Source: Rhodanobacter sp. FDAARGOS 1247 (GTDB taxonomy: Bacteria; Pseudomonadota; Gammaproteobacteria; Xanthomonadales; Rhodanobacteraceae). From it: 64,000 nucleotides of DNA. The notes beneath the pieces were generated by a model. The model was not told the DNA's origin. It did no database searches and saw only the letters and a program-made list of their open reading frames with translations. Position 1 is the stretch's first letter. The number at the start of each line of letters is the position of its first letter. Positions 25,303-33,646 of this stretch are shown piece by piece. The DNA is taken from positions 2,914,001-2,978,000 of the forward strand of contig NZ_CP069535.1 of NCBI RefSeq assembly GCF_016889805.1, written 5' to 3'. Made by a program: the position numbers and the translations under genes.

Positions 25303-26687
25303 CAGCCGATCGTCTTCAGCGCCGGCCGCAGGCGTGCCGGCACGCGGTGCTCCGGCGACGGTTCCAGCCACGGCTCCAGCGCCAGCTGCGAGCCATCCAG
25401 CTGCGGCAGGATCTCGCTGCGGAAGCGCGTCACCAGCGCATCTTCCTGCCACTCCGGCCGCTGGCTCAGCGCGAACATCGCGGCGCGCGCCTCGGCGCCC
25501 TCGCCCACGCATTCGAACGGCTTGTGGTCCTGGTATTCCAGCAGCGCGTCGAACCCGGCGGCCTGGTTTTCATCGTCCAGCAGGTTGCGGCCGAAGATGG
25601 AAAGCAGCCGCGGCTTGGGCAGGAACGGCGCCAGCGCCAGGAACACGAAGTGGCACTTCGGGCACTGCCCGCACCAGCGGTCGACGGGCTTGGGGCCGAG
25701 CAACCTGAAGTTGCGATTGCAGCTGGAGAACGCATCGAAGTACGGCGTCAGTTTCGCGAACGCGCGGGTGATCGCCAGCTCCGAATACGGCCGCAGCAGC
25801 GAGCAGTAATCGAGATCGCTGGCCACGTGCGTGTGCAGCCAGCTGCCCAGCAGCTGCTCGAAGGCGTAGCCCTTGCTCCACTGGTGGTTCACCTGCTGAC
25901 CGTCGTATTCCAGCGTGGCGGCCGAGGCGGAACGCTCGTTGGCGAAGGCGATGGAGTCGTAGCCGTACAGGATCGCGGCGACGGCAAGGATCGCCGAGTT
26001 CACCGCGGTCACCGGGATATGTCCGTTCCACGCGCCCAGCCGGTTCATCTCGAACAGCCCCGGTGCCAGTTCGCGCTGGATGTTCAGGGTGGGCAGGCCG
26101 GTGCGCTCGGCGCAGGCCGCGATCAATGCCGAATTGCCGACCCACACGGCGGTCGCCTCGCCCCCGATGGACTTGATCGCCTCCACCGCGACCAGCGAAT
26201 CCTTGCCGCCGCCGATCGGCACCAGGGTGCGCCGGGGCAGGTTGAGTGATGGAGCCTTGGGTAGACCCGACCCCTCACCCCGACCCTCTCCCCCCAGGGG
26301 AGAGGGAGATGTTGCGCTTCGCGGAAAACTTATGCGCCCGCGCAGGTCCAGCCCGTTGCGATAGGCGAACTCGGCCAGGCCGTGCAGGTACAGCGCGTCG
26401 AGCAGGTCGGCGGTGGCGTCGTCCAACGAACCATCGGCCAGCTCGATCTTCGGCGGCACGCCGGCCTTGTAATAGCTGACCCCGGCCACCAGGTGCAGCA
26501 GCTTCAGCGCCGCATCGAACGCCGCGCGCCGCTCCGCCGGTATCGCCGGCGCCTGCGGAAAGCGGATCGTCTCGACCAGTTCCTGACCATCATCGAACGC
26601 ATAGCCAATCTCGGCCACGCCATCGGCGTAGCTGGCACGGGTGAACCGGAACACCTGGGTCAGGCGGGGCTGCATGGTTGTCGTCAC
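25302..26687 (-). CDS. murL: UDP-MurNAc-L-alanyl-L-glutamate epimerase MurL, with an in-frame REP insertion
   Basis: 461 aa. The central PIGGGKDSLVAVEAI (PP-loop-like ATP motif), NERSASAATLEYDGQQVNHQ and the CGQCPKCHFVF cysteine cluster match the Xanthomonas MurL family. The enzyme uses ATP to turn the terminal L-Glu of UDP-MurNAc-L-Ala-L-Glu into D-Glu, replacing glutamate racemase MurI. It sits directly upstream of murD2, as expected. Oddly, about 25 residues between the N-terminal domain and the ATP motif (SATSPSPLGGEGRGEGSG) are encoded by a REP palindrome at 26271-26306, apparently a tolerated in-frame insertion. The start (ATG 26687) overlaps the stop of the DUF559 gene; ATG 26675 is an alternative. 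Confidence 0.87.
   Translation of the reverse strand: MTTTMQPRLTQVFRFTRASYADGVAEIGYAFDDGQELVETIRFPQAPAIPAERRAAFDAALKLLHLVAGVSYYKAGVPPKIELADGSLDDATADLLDALYLHGLAEFAYRNGLDLRGRISFPRSATSPSPLGGEGRGEGSGLPKAPSLNLPRRTLVPIGGGKDSLVAVEAIKSIGGEATAVWVGNSALIAACAERTGLPTLNIQRELAPGLFEMNRLGAWNGHIPVTAVNSAILAVAAILYGYDSIAFANERSASAATLEYDGQQVNHQWSKGYAFEQLLGSWLHTHVASDLDYCSLLRPYSELAITRAFAKLTPYFDAFSSCNRNFRLLGPKPVDRWCGQCPKCHFVFLALAPFLPKPRLLSIFGRNLLDDENQAAGFDALLEYQDHKPFECVGEGAEARAAMFALSQRPEWQEDALVTRFRSEILPQLDGSQLALEPWLEPSPEHRVPARLRPALKTIG
26271..26306 (+). repeat. REP palindrome, copy A (inside murL)
   Basis: CCCCTCACCCC then a stem of CCCTCTCCCC and GGGGAGAGGG around a short loop. It has the same head-and-stem layout as the copies at 26711 and 27129. 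Here it lies in coding sequence and adds a Pro/Gly-rich loop to MurL. Confidence 0.85.
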
Positions 26688-27088
26688 TCTTCACTCTCCG
26701 GCGCGAGCTGCTCCCTCTCCCCTGCGGGGAGAGGGCTGGGGTGAGGGGGCGGACTTGCGACAGCCTCCAAAATCACCTCAAGCACGCTTTCTATCTTCGT
26801 CAATGCTTCATTGTTCCAGAAACGCAGCACGCGGTATCCCTTCGCTTGCAGATATCGGGTGCGGCGTCCGTCGTATTCCTGCCGCTCGGCGTGCTGGCCG
26901 CCATCCAGCTCGATGACCAGCATGGCGTCGACGCACACGAAGTCAACGATGTACTGATCGATTTCTTGTTGGCGGCGGAATTTGTGACCCGAAAGTCGCC
27001 GGTTGCGCAGGTAATACCAGAGCTTGCGTTCGGCATCGGTCTGGTTTCGACGCAATCCACGCGCCCGCTCGACATTTTGGCGTTTCAT
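26684..27088 (-). CDS. DUF559 endonuclease-like protein with a REP-encoded C-terminus
   Basis: 134 aa from ATG 27088 (MKRQNVERARGLRRNQTDAE). The fold is that of the PD-(D/E)XK/Vsr-like DUF559 family: E-R-K-LWYYLRNRRL, KFRRQQEIDQYIVDF, VIELDGGQH (catalytic D/E) and GYRVLRFWNNEA. These proteins are presumed DNases of unknown role. The family domain ends near VLEVILEA; the following 22 or so residues (SPPPHPSPLPAGEREQLAPE) come from REP copy B, which also lies just before the stop. The gene sits between lysAC and murL and overlaps the murL start by 4 nt, an unusual place for a nuclease. Confidence 0.8.
   Translation of the reverse strand: MKRQNVERARGLRRNQTDAERKLWYYLRNRRLSGHKFRRQQEIDQYIVDFVCVDAMLVIELDGGQHAERQEYDGRRTRYLQAKGYRVLRFWNNEALTKIESVLEVILEAVASPPPHPSPLPAGEREQLAPESEE
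26711..26749 (-). repeat. REP palindrome, copy B (forms the end of the DUF559 gene)
   Basis: CTCCCTCTCCCC, loop TGC, GGGGAGAGGG, then a CTGGGGTGAGGGGG tail. It is in the opposite orientation to copies A and C. Together A and B form an inverted pair around the start of murL. Confidence 0.85.
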
Positions 27089-27128
27089 CCTTGAAAGCCT
27101 CCTCCGTTGCGACACTGTCCCGGCGTGG

Positions 27129-27162
27129 CCCCTCACCCCTGCCCTCTCCCTTGGGGAGAGGG
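27129..27162 (+). repeat. REP palindrome, copy C (between lysAC and the DUF559 gene)
   Basis: CCCCTCACCCCTG, then CCCTCTCCC, TT, GGGGAGAGGGA. It begins 41 nt upstream of the nuclease ATG and ends 4 nt from the lysAC stop, so it may act as a terminator or RNA-stability element for lysAC. Confidence 0.85.
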
Positions 27163-27165
27163 AAT

Positions 27166-29778
27166 TCAGGCATCAATGACTACCTCGCTGGCCTCGTCGC
27201 GCATGTTGTACGGGCTGGACATCACCTTGCCGTAGGCGCCGGCCTGGGCGATCAGCATCACGTCGCCTTCGGCCGCTTCGGGCAGGCGACGGTCGCTGCC
27301 CAGCACGTCGCCGCTTTCGCAGATCGGGCCAACGATCTGGTACAGCGCGGTGGCCGGTTCGTGCAGGCGGGTCAGGTTGACGATCTCGTGCCAGGCGTCG
27401 TACAGCGCAGGACGGATCAGGCTGTTCATGCCGGTGTCGAGGCCGAGGTAACGCAACGCGCCCTTGCCCTTCTGCTGGGTGACCTTCGCCAGCAGCACGC
27501 CGGCGTCGGCCACCAGGTAACGGCCCGGCTCCATCCACAGCTGGTAATGCGGATACGCGGCCTTGACCTCGCGCAGCACGCGATCGAGTGCGGGGATGTC
27601 CAGCCGCGCCTCGCCCGGATGCGACGGCACGCCAAGGCCGCCGCCGATGTCGATGAAGCTGACGCTGCCGATGCGTTCGGCCAGGCTGGCCAGCTGGGCG
27701 TAGACCTCGCCCCAGTGCGTGTCGTCGAGGATGCCCGAGCCCAGGTGTGCATGCAGGCCGCGCACCGTGACGCCATGCGCGTCGGCCAGATGCAGGAAGT
27801 CGTCCAGCTGATCGACCGGCAGGCCGAACTTGCTGCCGCTGCCACCGGTGCGCACCTTTTCGTGATGGCCCAGGCCGCGACCCAGATCCACCCGCAGCAC
27901 GATCTCGCGGCCGCGGAACAGTTCGCCCCAGTGCTCCAGCGGATACAGCGCGTCGAGCGACACCGTGGCGCGCGTGGTCAGCGCCCAGGCGTAGTCGTCG
28001 CGCGGCGCGAAGTTCGGCGTGAACAGCAGCGGCGCGGATTCGGGCACGTGTGCCAGCACGAACTTCAGCTCGCCGGGCGACACGCACTCGAAACCGAAAC
28101 CTTCCCCGGCCAGCGCAGCGAGAATCGCCGGATGGGTGTTCGCCTTCACCGCATAGTGCAGGCGATCGACCGCGGCCAGCGACTTCAGCTCGCGCGCCTG
28201 GTGGCGCACGGTGGGCAGGTGGTAGACGTAACGGGGCGTGGCTTCGGCGGCGATCTGCAGCAGGCGATCGCGTTCGGCCTCGTGCCACCACGCGGCGGCC
28301 ACGTCCGGCGTTTCGCCGCTGCCGTACAGCGCCTGCCAGCTGGGACCGAACAAGGCGCTGTCGTCGGTGCGCAAGGCACCGGCGCCGATCAACAGGTCGT
28401 GCAGGTGCGGCAGCAACAGATCCACCACCTCCTCGTCCACCACGAAGGTGAGGTTCAGGTTGTTCGACGACTGCGAAATCATGTGCACGCGCAACTGGCC
28501 GAACTCGGCCAGCACGCCGGACAGGGTATGCAGCAGCGAGCGCATGCCGCGACCGACCAGGGTGATCGCGGCGCACGGCGCAATCACCTTGACCCGGCAC
28601 ACCTTGGCCAGATCCGAGGCCAGCGCCGCGATCGCGTCGGAATCGAGCAGGTTCTCGGTGGGGTCCAGCGACACGGTGACATTGGTCTCGGCCGAACCGA
28701 TCAGGTCCACCGACAGACCGTGCTGCTTGAAGTGGGCGAACACGTCGGCAAGGAAACCGACCTGTTGCCACATCCCGACCGATTCCATCGACACCAGGGT
28801 GATGCCCTTGCGCGCGCTGATCGCCTTGACGCTGGGCGCGTGCGCGCGCACCTCGGGACCGATCACCGTGCCCTCGAGCTCGGGCCGGTTGGTGTCCTTG
28901 ATCAGCAGCGGCACGCGCGGCTCGCGCAGTGGCGACAGGCAGCGCGGATGCAGCACCTTGGCGCCGGTCGAGGCGATTTCCTGGGCCTCCTCGTAATCCA
29001 GCCGCTGCAGCAGGCGGGCCCCGGGCACCTGGCGCGGGTTGGCGGTGAACATGCCGGCCACGTCGGTCCAGATCTCCACTCGCTGCGCCTTCAGCAACGC
29101 GCCGAAATAGGCGGCCGAAGTATCCGAGCCGCCGCGACCGAGCAGCACCGTGCGGCCCTGGCTTTCGCGGGCGATGAACCCCTGGGTGATGAACACCTCG
29201 CCCAGCGCGGCCAGCCGCGCGTTCAGCGCGGGATCGGGTTTCGCCTCGACCATGGCCGACAGCAGCCGGGTGCGCTCGTTCTGGTTCGGCAGCGCCACGG
29301 CCGACAGGCATTCGCGCGCATCCAGCCATTGGGTGGACACGCCGCTGTGACTGAGGAAGGCGGCACCCAATGCACTGGACATCAGCTCGCCGTGCGCCTG
29401 CACCTGGGCCTGCCAAGCCAGTTCGCCCAAGCTGCCGCTGTCATCGGCCAGCCGGACCAGGTCACCCAGGCGCTCGTTGAGTGTCGCCGGCAGGGCCAGC
29501 TGCATGTGTTCGAGCAGTTCGTAATGACGCTGCACGATGGTCTTCGCCGCCTCGTTGCGCTCGGCGCGATCGGCGTGCCGGCACAACTGCTTCAGCGCAT
29601 CGGTGATGCCGGACAGCGCGGAAACCACCACCAGTACCCGGGCGCCCTCGGCGCGCCGGCTGGCCACCAGCTCGAGGATGTTCTGCCAGCGCGGCAAGCT
29701 CGCCACGCTGGTGCCGCCGAACTTCATCACGATCCAGGGGGCGTGGGCAGGCAGAGGCGCGGAAGTTGGCGAGGTCAC
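27166..29778 (-). CDS. lysAC: Bifunctional aspartate kinase/diaminopimelate decarboxylase
   Basis: 870 aa. The N-terminal half is aspartate kinase: KFGGTS at 19-24, GRGGSDTSA near 215, and two ACT-like regulatory domains (about 325-480). The C-terminal half is a PLP-fold III diaminopimelate decarboxylase: Lys545 in HYAVKAN for PLP, HLGSGI, GGGLG and CESGD. The protein therefore carries the first and last enzymes of lysine synthesis. This fusion is typical of Xanthomonadales. Placed with murL-murD2, it supplies meso-DAP and lysine for the same peptidoglycan precursors. ACT domains suggest feedback by lysine. Confidence 0.95.
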   Translation of the reverse strand: MTSPTSAPLPAHAPWIVMKFGGTSVASLPRWQNILELVASRRAEGARVLVVVSALSGITDALKQLCRHADRAERNEAAKTIVQRHYELLEHMQLALPATLNERLGDLVRLADDSGSLGELAWQAQVQAHGELMSSALGAAFLSHSGVSTQWLDARECLSAVALPNQNERTRLLSAMVEAKPDPALNARLAALGEVFITQGFIARESQGRTVLLGRGGSDTSAAYFGALLKAQRVEIWTDVAGMFTANPRQVPGARLLQRLDYEEAQEIASTGAKVLHPRCLSPLREPRVPLLIKDTNRPELEGTVIGPEVRAHAPSVKAISARKGITLVSMESVGMWQQVGFLADVFAHFKQHGLSVDLIGSAETNVTVSLDPTENLLDSDAIAALASDLAKVCRVKVIAPCAAITLVGRGMRSLLHTLSGVLAEFGQLRVHMISQSSNNLNLTFVVDEEVVDLLLPHLHDLLIGAGALRTDDSALFGPSWQALYGSGETPDVAAAWWHEAERDRLLQIAAEATPRYVYHLPTVRHQARELKSLAAVDRLHYAVKANTHPAILAALAGEGFGFECVSPGELKFVLAHVPESAPLLFTPNFAPRDDYAWALTTRATVSLDALYPLEHWGELFRGREIVLRVDLGRGLGHHEKVRTGGSGSKFGLPVDQLDDFLHLADAHGVTVRGLHAHLGSGILDDTHWGEVYAQLASLAERIGSVSFIDIGGGLGVPSHPGEARLDIPALDRVLREVKAAYPHYQLWMEPGRYLVADAGVLLAKVTQQKGKGALRYLGLDTGMNSLIRPALYDAWHEIVNLTRLHEPATALYQIVGPICESGDVLGSDRRLPEAAEGDVMLIAQAGAYGKVMSSPYNMRDEASEVVIDA

Positions 29779-30024
29779 GGGTATTCGCTATGGGCGGTGG
29801 GACATCCAGCCAGTGTTGCGCTGCCGCATCGGAATTGCAAATGGTTTTTCGATGAGGTCATTTGGACGTTTGGACGTCTGAATGATGGTGGCTTGTCGGG
29901 GTTGGCGTGTGCGAGGAAGGTGGGCCGGATGGCGGTGGCCGGGTGAAGAATGGGTGGTTCGGAGAGCTTTTGCGAGGCGGGGCTGGGGCTTTTTGGGGGC
30001 TATTGCCGGGAGCGTGGGCATTTG

Positions 30025-30068
30025 CTCCCTCCCCTGCTTGCAGGGGAGGGTTGGGGCGGGGTGCTTTT
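30025..30068 (-). repeat. REP palindrome, copy D
   Basis: CTCCCTCCCCTGC, TTG loop region, CAGGGGAGGG then TTGGGGCGGGGTGCTTTT. A variant of the REP family with a shorter stem core (CTCCCC/GGGGAG) and a T-run, so on the plus strand it also looks like a terminator. Confidence 0.7.
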
Positions 30069-30090
30069 GAGCTTTTCGATGATCCTGAGC

Positions 30091-30127
30091 TACCCCACCT
30101 CAATCCTCCCCTGGAAGGGGAGGAGGC
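30091..30127 (+). repeat. REP palindrome, copy E
   Basis: TACCCCACCTCAATCCTCCCC, TGGA loop region, GGGGAGGAGG. It is inverted relative to copy D; the pair forms a BIME-like unit 26 nt from the fumarase stop. Confidence 0.65.
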
Positions 30128-30152
30128 GATGGTGTGCGCTTCGCGCACTTAT

Positions 30153-31670
30153 CTATTGAACAAAGACGGGGATCTTTCCGATCCTTGCCTGCCACTCGCG
30201 CGGGCCGGTCTGGTGCACCGAGGTGCCGCCGGAGTCGACGGCCACGGTCACCGGCATGCCCTCGACGGTGAATTCGTAGATTGCCTCCATGCCCAGATCG
30301 GCGAAGCCGACCACGCGCGAAGCCTTGATCGCCTTGGACACCAGGTAGGCGGCGCCGCCGACGGCCATCAGATACACCGACTGGTGCTTCTTGATCGCCT
30401 CGATCGCGGCCGGGCCGCGCTCGGCCTTGCCGACCATGCCGAGCAAACCCGTCTGCGCCAGCACCTGTTCGGTGAACTTGTCCATCCGCGTGGCGGTCGT
30501 GGGGCCGGCGGGGCCGACGACTTCTTCGCGCACGGGATCGACCGGGCCCACGTAGTAGATGAAGCGGCCCTTGAAATCGACCGGCAGCGGTTCGCCCTTG
30601 TTCAACATCTCGACCATGCGCTTGTGCGCGGCATCGCGGCCAGTCAGCAGCTTGCCGTTGAGCAGCAGGGTCTCGCCCGGTTTCCAGCTGGCCACTTCCT
30701 CGCGGGTGACGGTGTCGAGGTTCACCCGGCGGCCCTTCGAGGTGTCGTAGGTGAGCTTGGGCCAGTCTTCCAGCGACGGCGGATCGAGCATCACCGGGCC
30801 ACTGCCGTCCAGCACGAAGTGCGCGTGGCGGGTCGCGGCGCAGTTCGGGATCATCGCCACCGGCAGGTTCGCCGCGTGGGTCGGAAAATCCTTCACCTTG
30901 ACGTCGAGCACGGTGGTGAGGCCGCCCAGGCCCTGCGCACCGATGCCCAGCGCGTTGACCTTCTCGTACAGCTCGATGCGCAGTTCCTCGCAACGGTTGG
31001 CCGGACCCCGCGCGATCAGTTCCTGGATGTCGATCGACTCCATCAGCGACTCCTTCGCCATCAGCATCGCCTTCTCGGCGGTGCCGCCGATGCCGATGCC
31101 CAGCATGCCCGGCGGGCACCAGCCGGCGCCCATCGTGGGCACGGTTTTCAGCACCCAGTCGACGATCGAGTCGGACGGGTTGAGCATCGCGAACTTCGAC
31201 TTCGCTTCCGAGCCGCCGCCCTTGGCCGCCACGATCACCTCGACCATATCGCCCGGCACGATCGACATGTTCACCACCGACGGCGTGTTGTCCTTCGTGT
31301 TGATGCGCTTGCCGGCGGGGTCGGCCAGCACGCTGGCGCGCAGCTTGTTGTCCGGGTCCATGTACGCACGGCGCACGCCTTCGTTGGCCATGTCCTCCAG
31401 CGACATGCTGGCATCGTCCCAACGCACGTTCATGCCGACTTTCAGGAACACGGTGACGATGCCGGTGTCCTGGCATAGCGGGCGATGACCTTCGGCGGCC
31501 ATCCGCGAGTTGATCAGGATCTGCGCCATCGCATCCTTCGCGGCGGGCGATTCCTCGCGCTCGTAGGCGGCGGCGAGGCTCTTGATGTAGTCGACCGGGT
31601 GGTAGTAGCTGATGTACTGCAACGCGTCGGCGACGGACTGGATCAGGTCTTCTTGCTTGATGGAGGTCAT
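30153..31670 (-). CDS. Class I (iron-sulphur) fumarate hydratase
   Basis: 505 aa. The N-terminal alpha domain carries the cluster cysteines in PLCQDTGIVTVF, NCAATRHAHF and a further GPANRCEE; the C-terminal domain has GPTTATRMD and GGTSVHQTGPREW, typical of class I fumarases. It hydrates fumarate to malate in the TCA cycle and is oxygen-sensitive through its [4Fe-4S] centre. The start is ATG 31670, since the upstream extension reads through low-complexity sequence. It is divergent from the PhzF gene and ends at a REP pair. Confidence 0.93.
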   Translation of the reverse strand: MTSIKQEDLIQSVADALQYISYYHPVDYIKSLAAAYEREESPAAKDAMAQILINSRMAAEGHRPLCQDTGIVTVFLKVGMNVRWDDASMSLEDMANEGVRRAYMDPDNKLRASVLADPAGKRINTKDNTPSVVNMSIVPGDMVEVIVAAKGGGSEAKSKFAMLNPSDSIVDWVLKTVPTMGAGWCPPGMLGIGIGGTAEKAMLMAKESLMESIDIQELIARGPANRCEELRIELYEKVNALGIGAQGLGGLTTVLDVKVKDFPTHAANLPVAMIPNCAATRHAHFVLDGSGPVMLDPPSLEDWPKLTYDTSKGRRVNLDTVTREEVASWKPGETLLLNGKLLTGRDAAHKRMVEMLNKGEPLPVDFKGRFIYYVGPVDPVREEVVGPAGPTTATRMDKFTEQVLAQTGLLGMVGKAERGPAAIEAIKKHQSVYLMAVGGAAYLVSKAIKASRVVGFADLGMEAIYEFTVEGMPVTVAVDSGGTSVHQTGPREWQARIGKIPVFVQ

Positions 31671-31843
31671 GGCGGCAGCTTTGATGTCGAGGGGACGAGG
31701 CGCCGCAGACCGCTGTCCGGAGCGCACAACCCTCTTATTGTGCCGCAAATCGGTGCGGCGCCCGCAGTCCGCCGTAGCGGGAGGGTGGCTTTCCGGCTTG
31801 CCGCTATCATCGAACCCCTCCCCATCACCCGCCGCCACCGACC

Positions 31844-32743
31844 ATGCCCGACACCTTCCACTTCCTGCAGCTGGACGTCTTCGCCAGCCGCCTGTTCGAT
31901 GGCAACCCGCTGGCCGTGGTGATCGGGGCGCAAGGGCTGGATGGCCAGGCCATGCAGCGCATCGCGCGCTGGACCAATCTCTCGGAAACCACCTTCCTGC
32001 TGCCGCCGAGCACGCCGCAGGCGGATTACCGCGTGCGCATCTTCACCCCGCGGCAGGAGCTGCCGTTTGCCGGCCACCCCAGCGTGGGCAGCGCGTATGC
32101 GGCGATCGAGGCCGGCCTGGTCGACGCCGGCAAGACGGCGCTGATCCAGGAGTGCGCCGCCGGCCTGCTGCCGGTGCAGGTGATCGGCCAGGGGCCGACG
32201 CGAATCATCCACGTGCAGGCGCCGCCGGCGCGGATGCACGCGGTGGACGATGCACGGCGGGCGCAACTGGCATCCGCGCTGCAGGTGGAACTTGCCGGGG
32301 ATGAGGTAGTGCTCGTGGACAACGGTCCGCACTGGCTGCTGTGCCAGCTGGGCGAGGCGGCAACCGTCCGGGCACTGAAGCCGGACATGGGCGCCCTGGC
32401 GGAAATCTGCACGCGGCAGCAAGCCGTCGGCGTCGGCGTGTTCGGCCATGAACGTTCCGGCAATGCGGCGATGGCCGTGCGCGCGTTCTGCCCGGCCGAC
32501 GGCATTCCGGAAGACCCGGTCACCGGCAGCGCCAACGCGGCGATCATGGCCTGGCTGGCCGCGCGGGGCGATCGCGACGGCTACGGCCTGGACTATCGCG
32601 CCAGCCAGGGCCGCGAAGTGGGTCGCGACGGCATCGTCGAGGTGGCCCGCGACGCGGCCAGCGGCGCGGTCACCATCGGTGGCCAGTGCGTCATCGGCGT
32701 TCGTGGTGAACTGAGGCTTGATGAGCCGACCGGTCACGCATGA
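31844..32743 (+). CDS. PhzF-family isomerase/epimerase
   Basis: 299 aa of the PhzF/diaminopimelate-epimerase fold. The opening FLQLDVFASRLFDGNPLAVV, the catalytic Glu in TNLSETTFL, IFTPRQELPFAGHPSVG and the C-terminal PEDPVTGSANAA are all conserved. There are no phenazine genes nearby, so this is one of the many stand-alone PhzF homologues with unassigned substrates. It ends at a bidirectional terminator shared with the convergent barrel gene. Confidence 0.92.
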   Translation: MPDTFHFLQLDVFASRLFDGNPLAVVIGAQGLDGQAMQRIARWTNLSETTFLLPPSTPQADYRVRIFTPRQELPFAGHPSVGSAYAAIEAGLVDAGKTALIQECAAGLLPVQVIGQGPTRIIHVQAPPARMHAVDDARRAQLASALQVELAGDEVVLVDNGPHWLLCQLGEAATVRALKPDMGALAEICTRQQAVGVGVFGHERSGNAAMAVRAFCPADGIPEDPVTGSANAAIMAWLAARGDRDGYGLDYRASQGREVGRDGIVEVARDAASGAVTIGGQCVIGVRGELRLDEPTGHA

Positions 32744-32747
32744 AGAA

Positions 32748-32770
32748 AACGGCCGCCCGGGGCGGCCGTT
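32748..32770. terminator. Bidirectional intrinsic terminator
   Basis: AACGGCCGCC, 3-nt loop, GGCGGCCGTT followed by CTCC; the reverse strand reads into GAAAA/TTTTC. It lies between convergent PhzF and barrel genes, 5 nt after the PhzF stop. Confidence 0.85.
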
Positions 32771-32793
32771 CTCCTGCACCGGTTGCGCGAGAC

Positions 32794-33378
32794 TCAGAAA
32801 CGATATTCGGCAAATCCCCACAGCGAGCTGACGGCTTCCTTGGCCTTGGTGCCATACACCGTGGCACGGCTGTGGTACTCGTCGAAGTTCACGCCCAGAC
32901 TGAAGTGCGGCGTGATGTCGTAACCGACGCCGACGCCACTGTAGGCCCCATCGCCACTGAAACTGTCCGAGCCGAGATTGGTCACGTTCGCGTCGAACTT
33001 CGAACGGAACCAGCCCGCGCGTGCGGACAGGTAGATCTTGTTGTTGAAGGTGTACTTGAAGTTGGCGCCAAGCAACGGCCCGGTCAGCTTGGTCTTGAGG
33101 TTGACGGTGTTGAAGTTGACGATCAACGACCCGCTCGCCTGGCCCAGGTTGACGTAGCCAGCTTCGACGCCAAGATCGCTGGCGTCGCCCATATGCCACG
33201 CATATCCGACGCGCGCCGCGGTGGTGGTGTCGGTACGGTCGTCAAAGCCGCTGTCGTGGAAGTGCGACTGGCCGACATTGGCGTTGATGAAGAACGCGCC
33301 CGTATCGGCGGCAAACGCGCCGGTCGACACGGTGCCCAACGCCACCGCAAAGGCGGCCATTCTGATGACTTTGTTCAT
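32794..33378 (-). CDS. Small outer-membrane beta-barrel protein (OmpA/porin-like)
   Basis: 194 aa from ATG 33378 (AGGGAA 5 nt upstream). A signal peptide (MNKVIRMAAFAVALGTVSTG, cleavage after AFA) is followed by amphipathic strands: GAFFINANVGQSHF, ARVGYAWHM, LGVEAGYVNLG, GANFKYTFN, IYLSARAGWF, YSGVGVGYDI, FSLGVNFDEY, and a C-terminal strand ending in Phe (WGFAEYRF), the BAM recognition signal. This fits an 8-stranded OmpA-like transmembrane domain without a peptidoglycan-binding part. The function is unknown. Confidence 0.85.
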   Translation of the reverse strand: MNKVIRMAAFAVALGTVSTGAFAADTGAFFINANVGQSHFHDSGFDDRTDTTTAARVGYAWHMGDASDLGVEAGYVNLGQASGSLIVNFNTVNLKTKLTGPLLGANFKYTFNNKIYLSARAGWFRSKFDANVTNLGSDSFSGDGAYSGVGVGYDITPHFSLGVNFDEYHSRATVYGTKAKEAVSSLWGFAEYRF

Positions 33379-33646
33379 ACGATTCCCTGTTTGGACACTG
33401 CTGCCATGCCCGCTGCCACATGCATGCGGGCGCGGCATTCTGCGTGAAGCGGGAGACGGAACCAAGAGCCGCATGAAATTGCGAGACAATGCAGTTTTTG
33501 CGTCGACGCGCGGCTCCCTCACACGCCACGCGATTCCGACGCACCACCACCGTTGCGGTGTGCACGGCGAGCTGCAAACCGGGCCCGGCTTGCCCGATCG
33601 CCGGCGCGACGCCATGCTGTCGCGTCACCCCTGCCGAGTCCATCGA

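Larger units (their letters stand above)
29779..30152. other. Gene-free region between lysAC and fumarase with two REP copies
   Basis: 374 bases holding the promoter region of lysAC and the 3' end of the fumarase unit. The part at 29,870-30,000 is G/T-rich on the plus strand with no supported gene. Two REP elements (30025-30068 and 30091-30127) lie close to the fumarase stop. Confidence 0.6.

Noticed and set aside
26262..30130. CRISPR array
   Set aside because: The repeated units are palindromic REP elements at irregular spacing in both orientations, without regular spacers or cas genes.
31844..32743. Phenazine biosynthesis locus
   Set aside because: Only a PhzF-fold protein is present; no phzA-G partners, so phenazine production is not supported.
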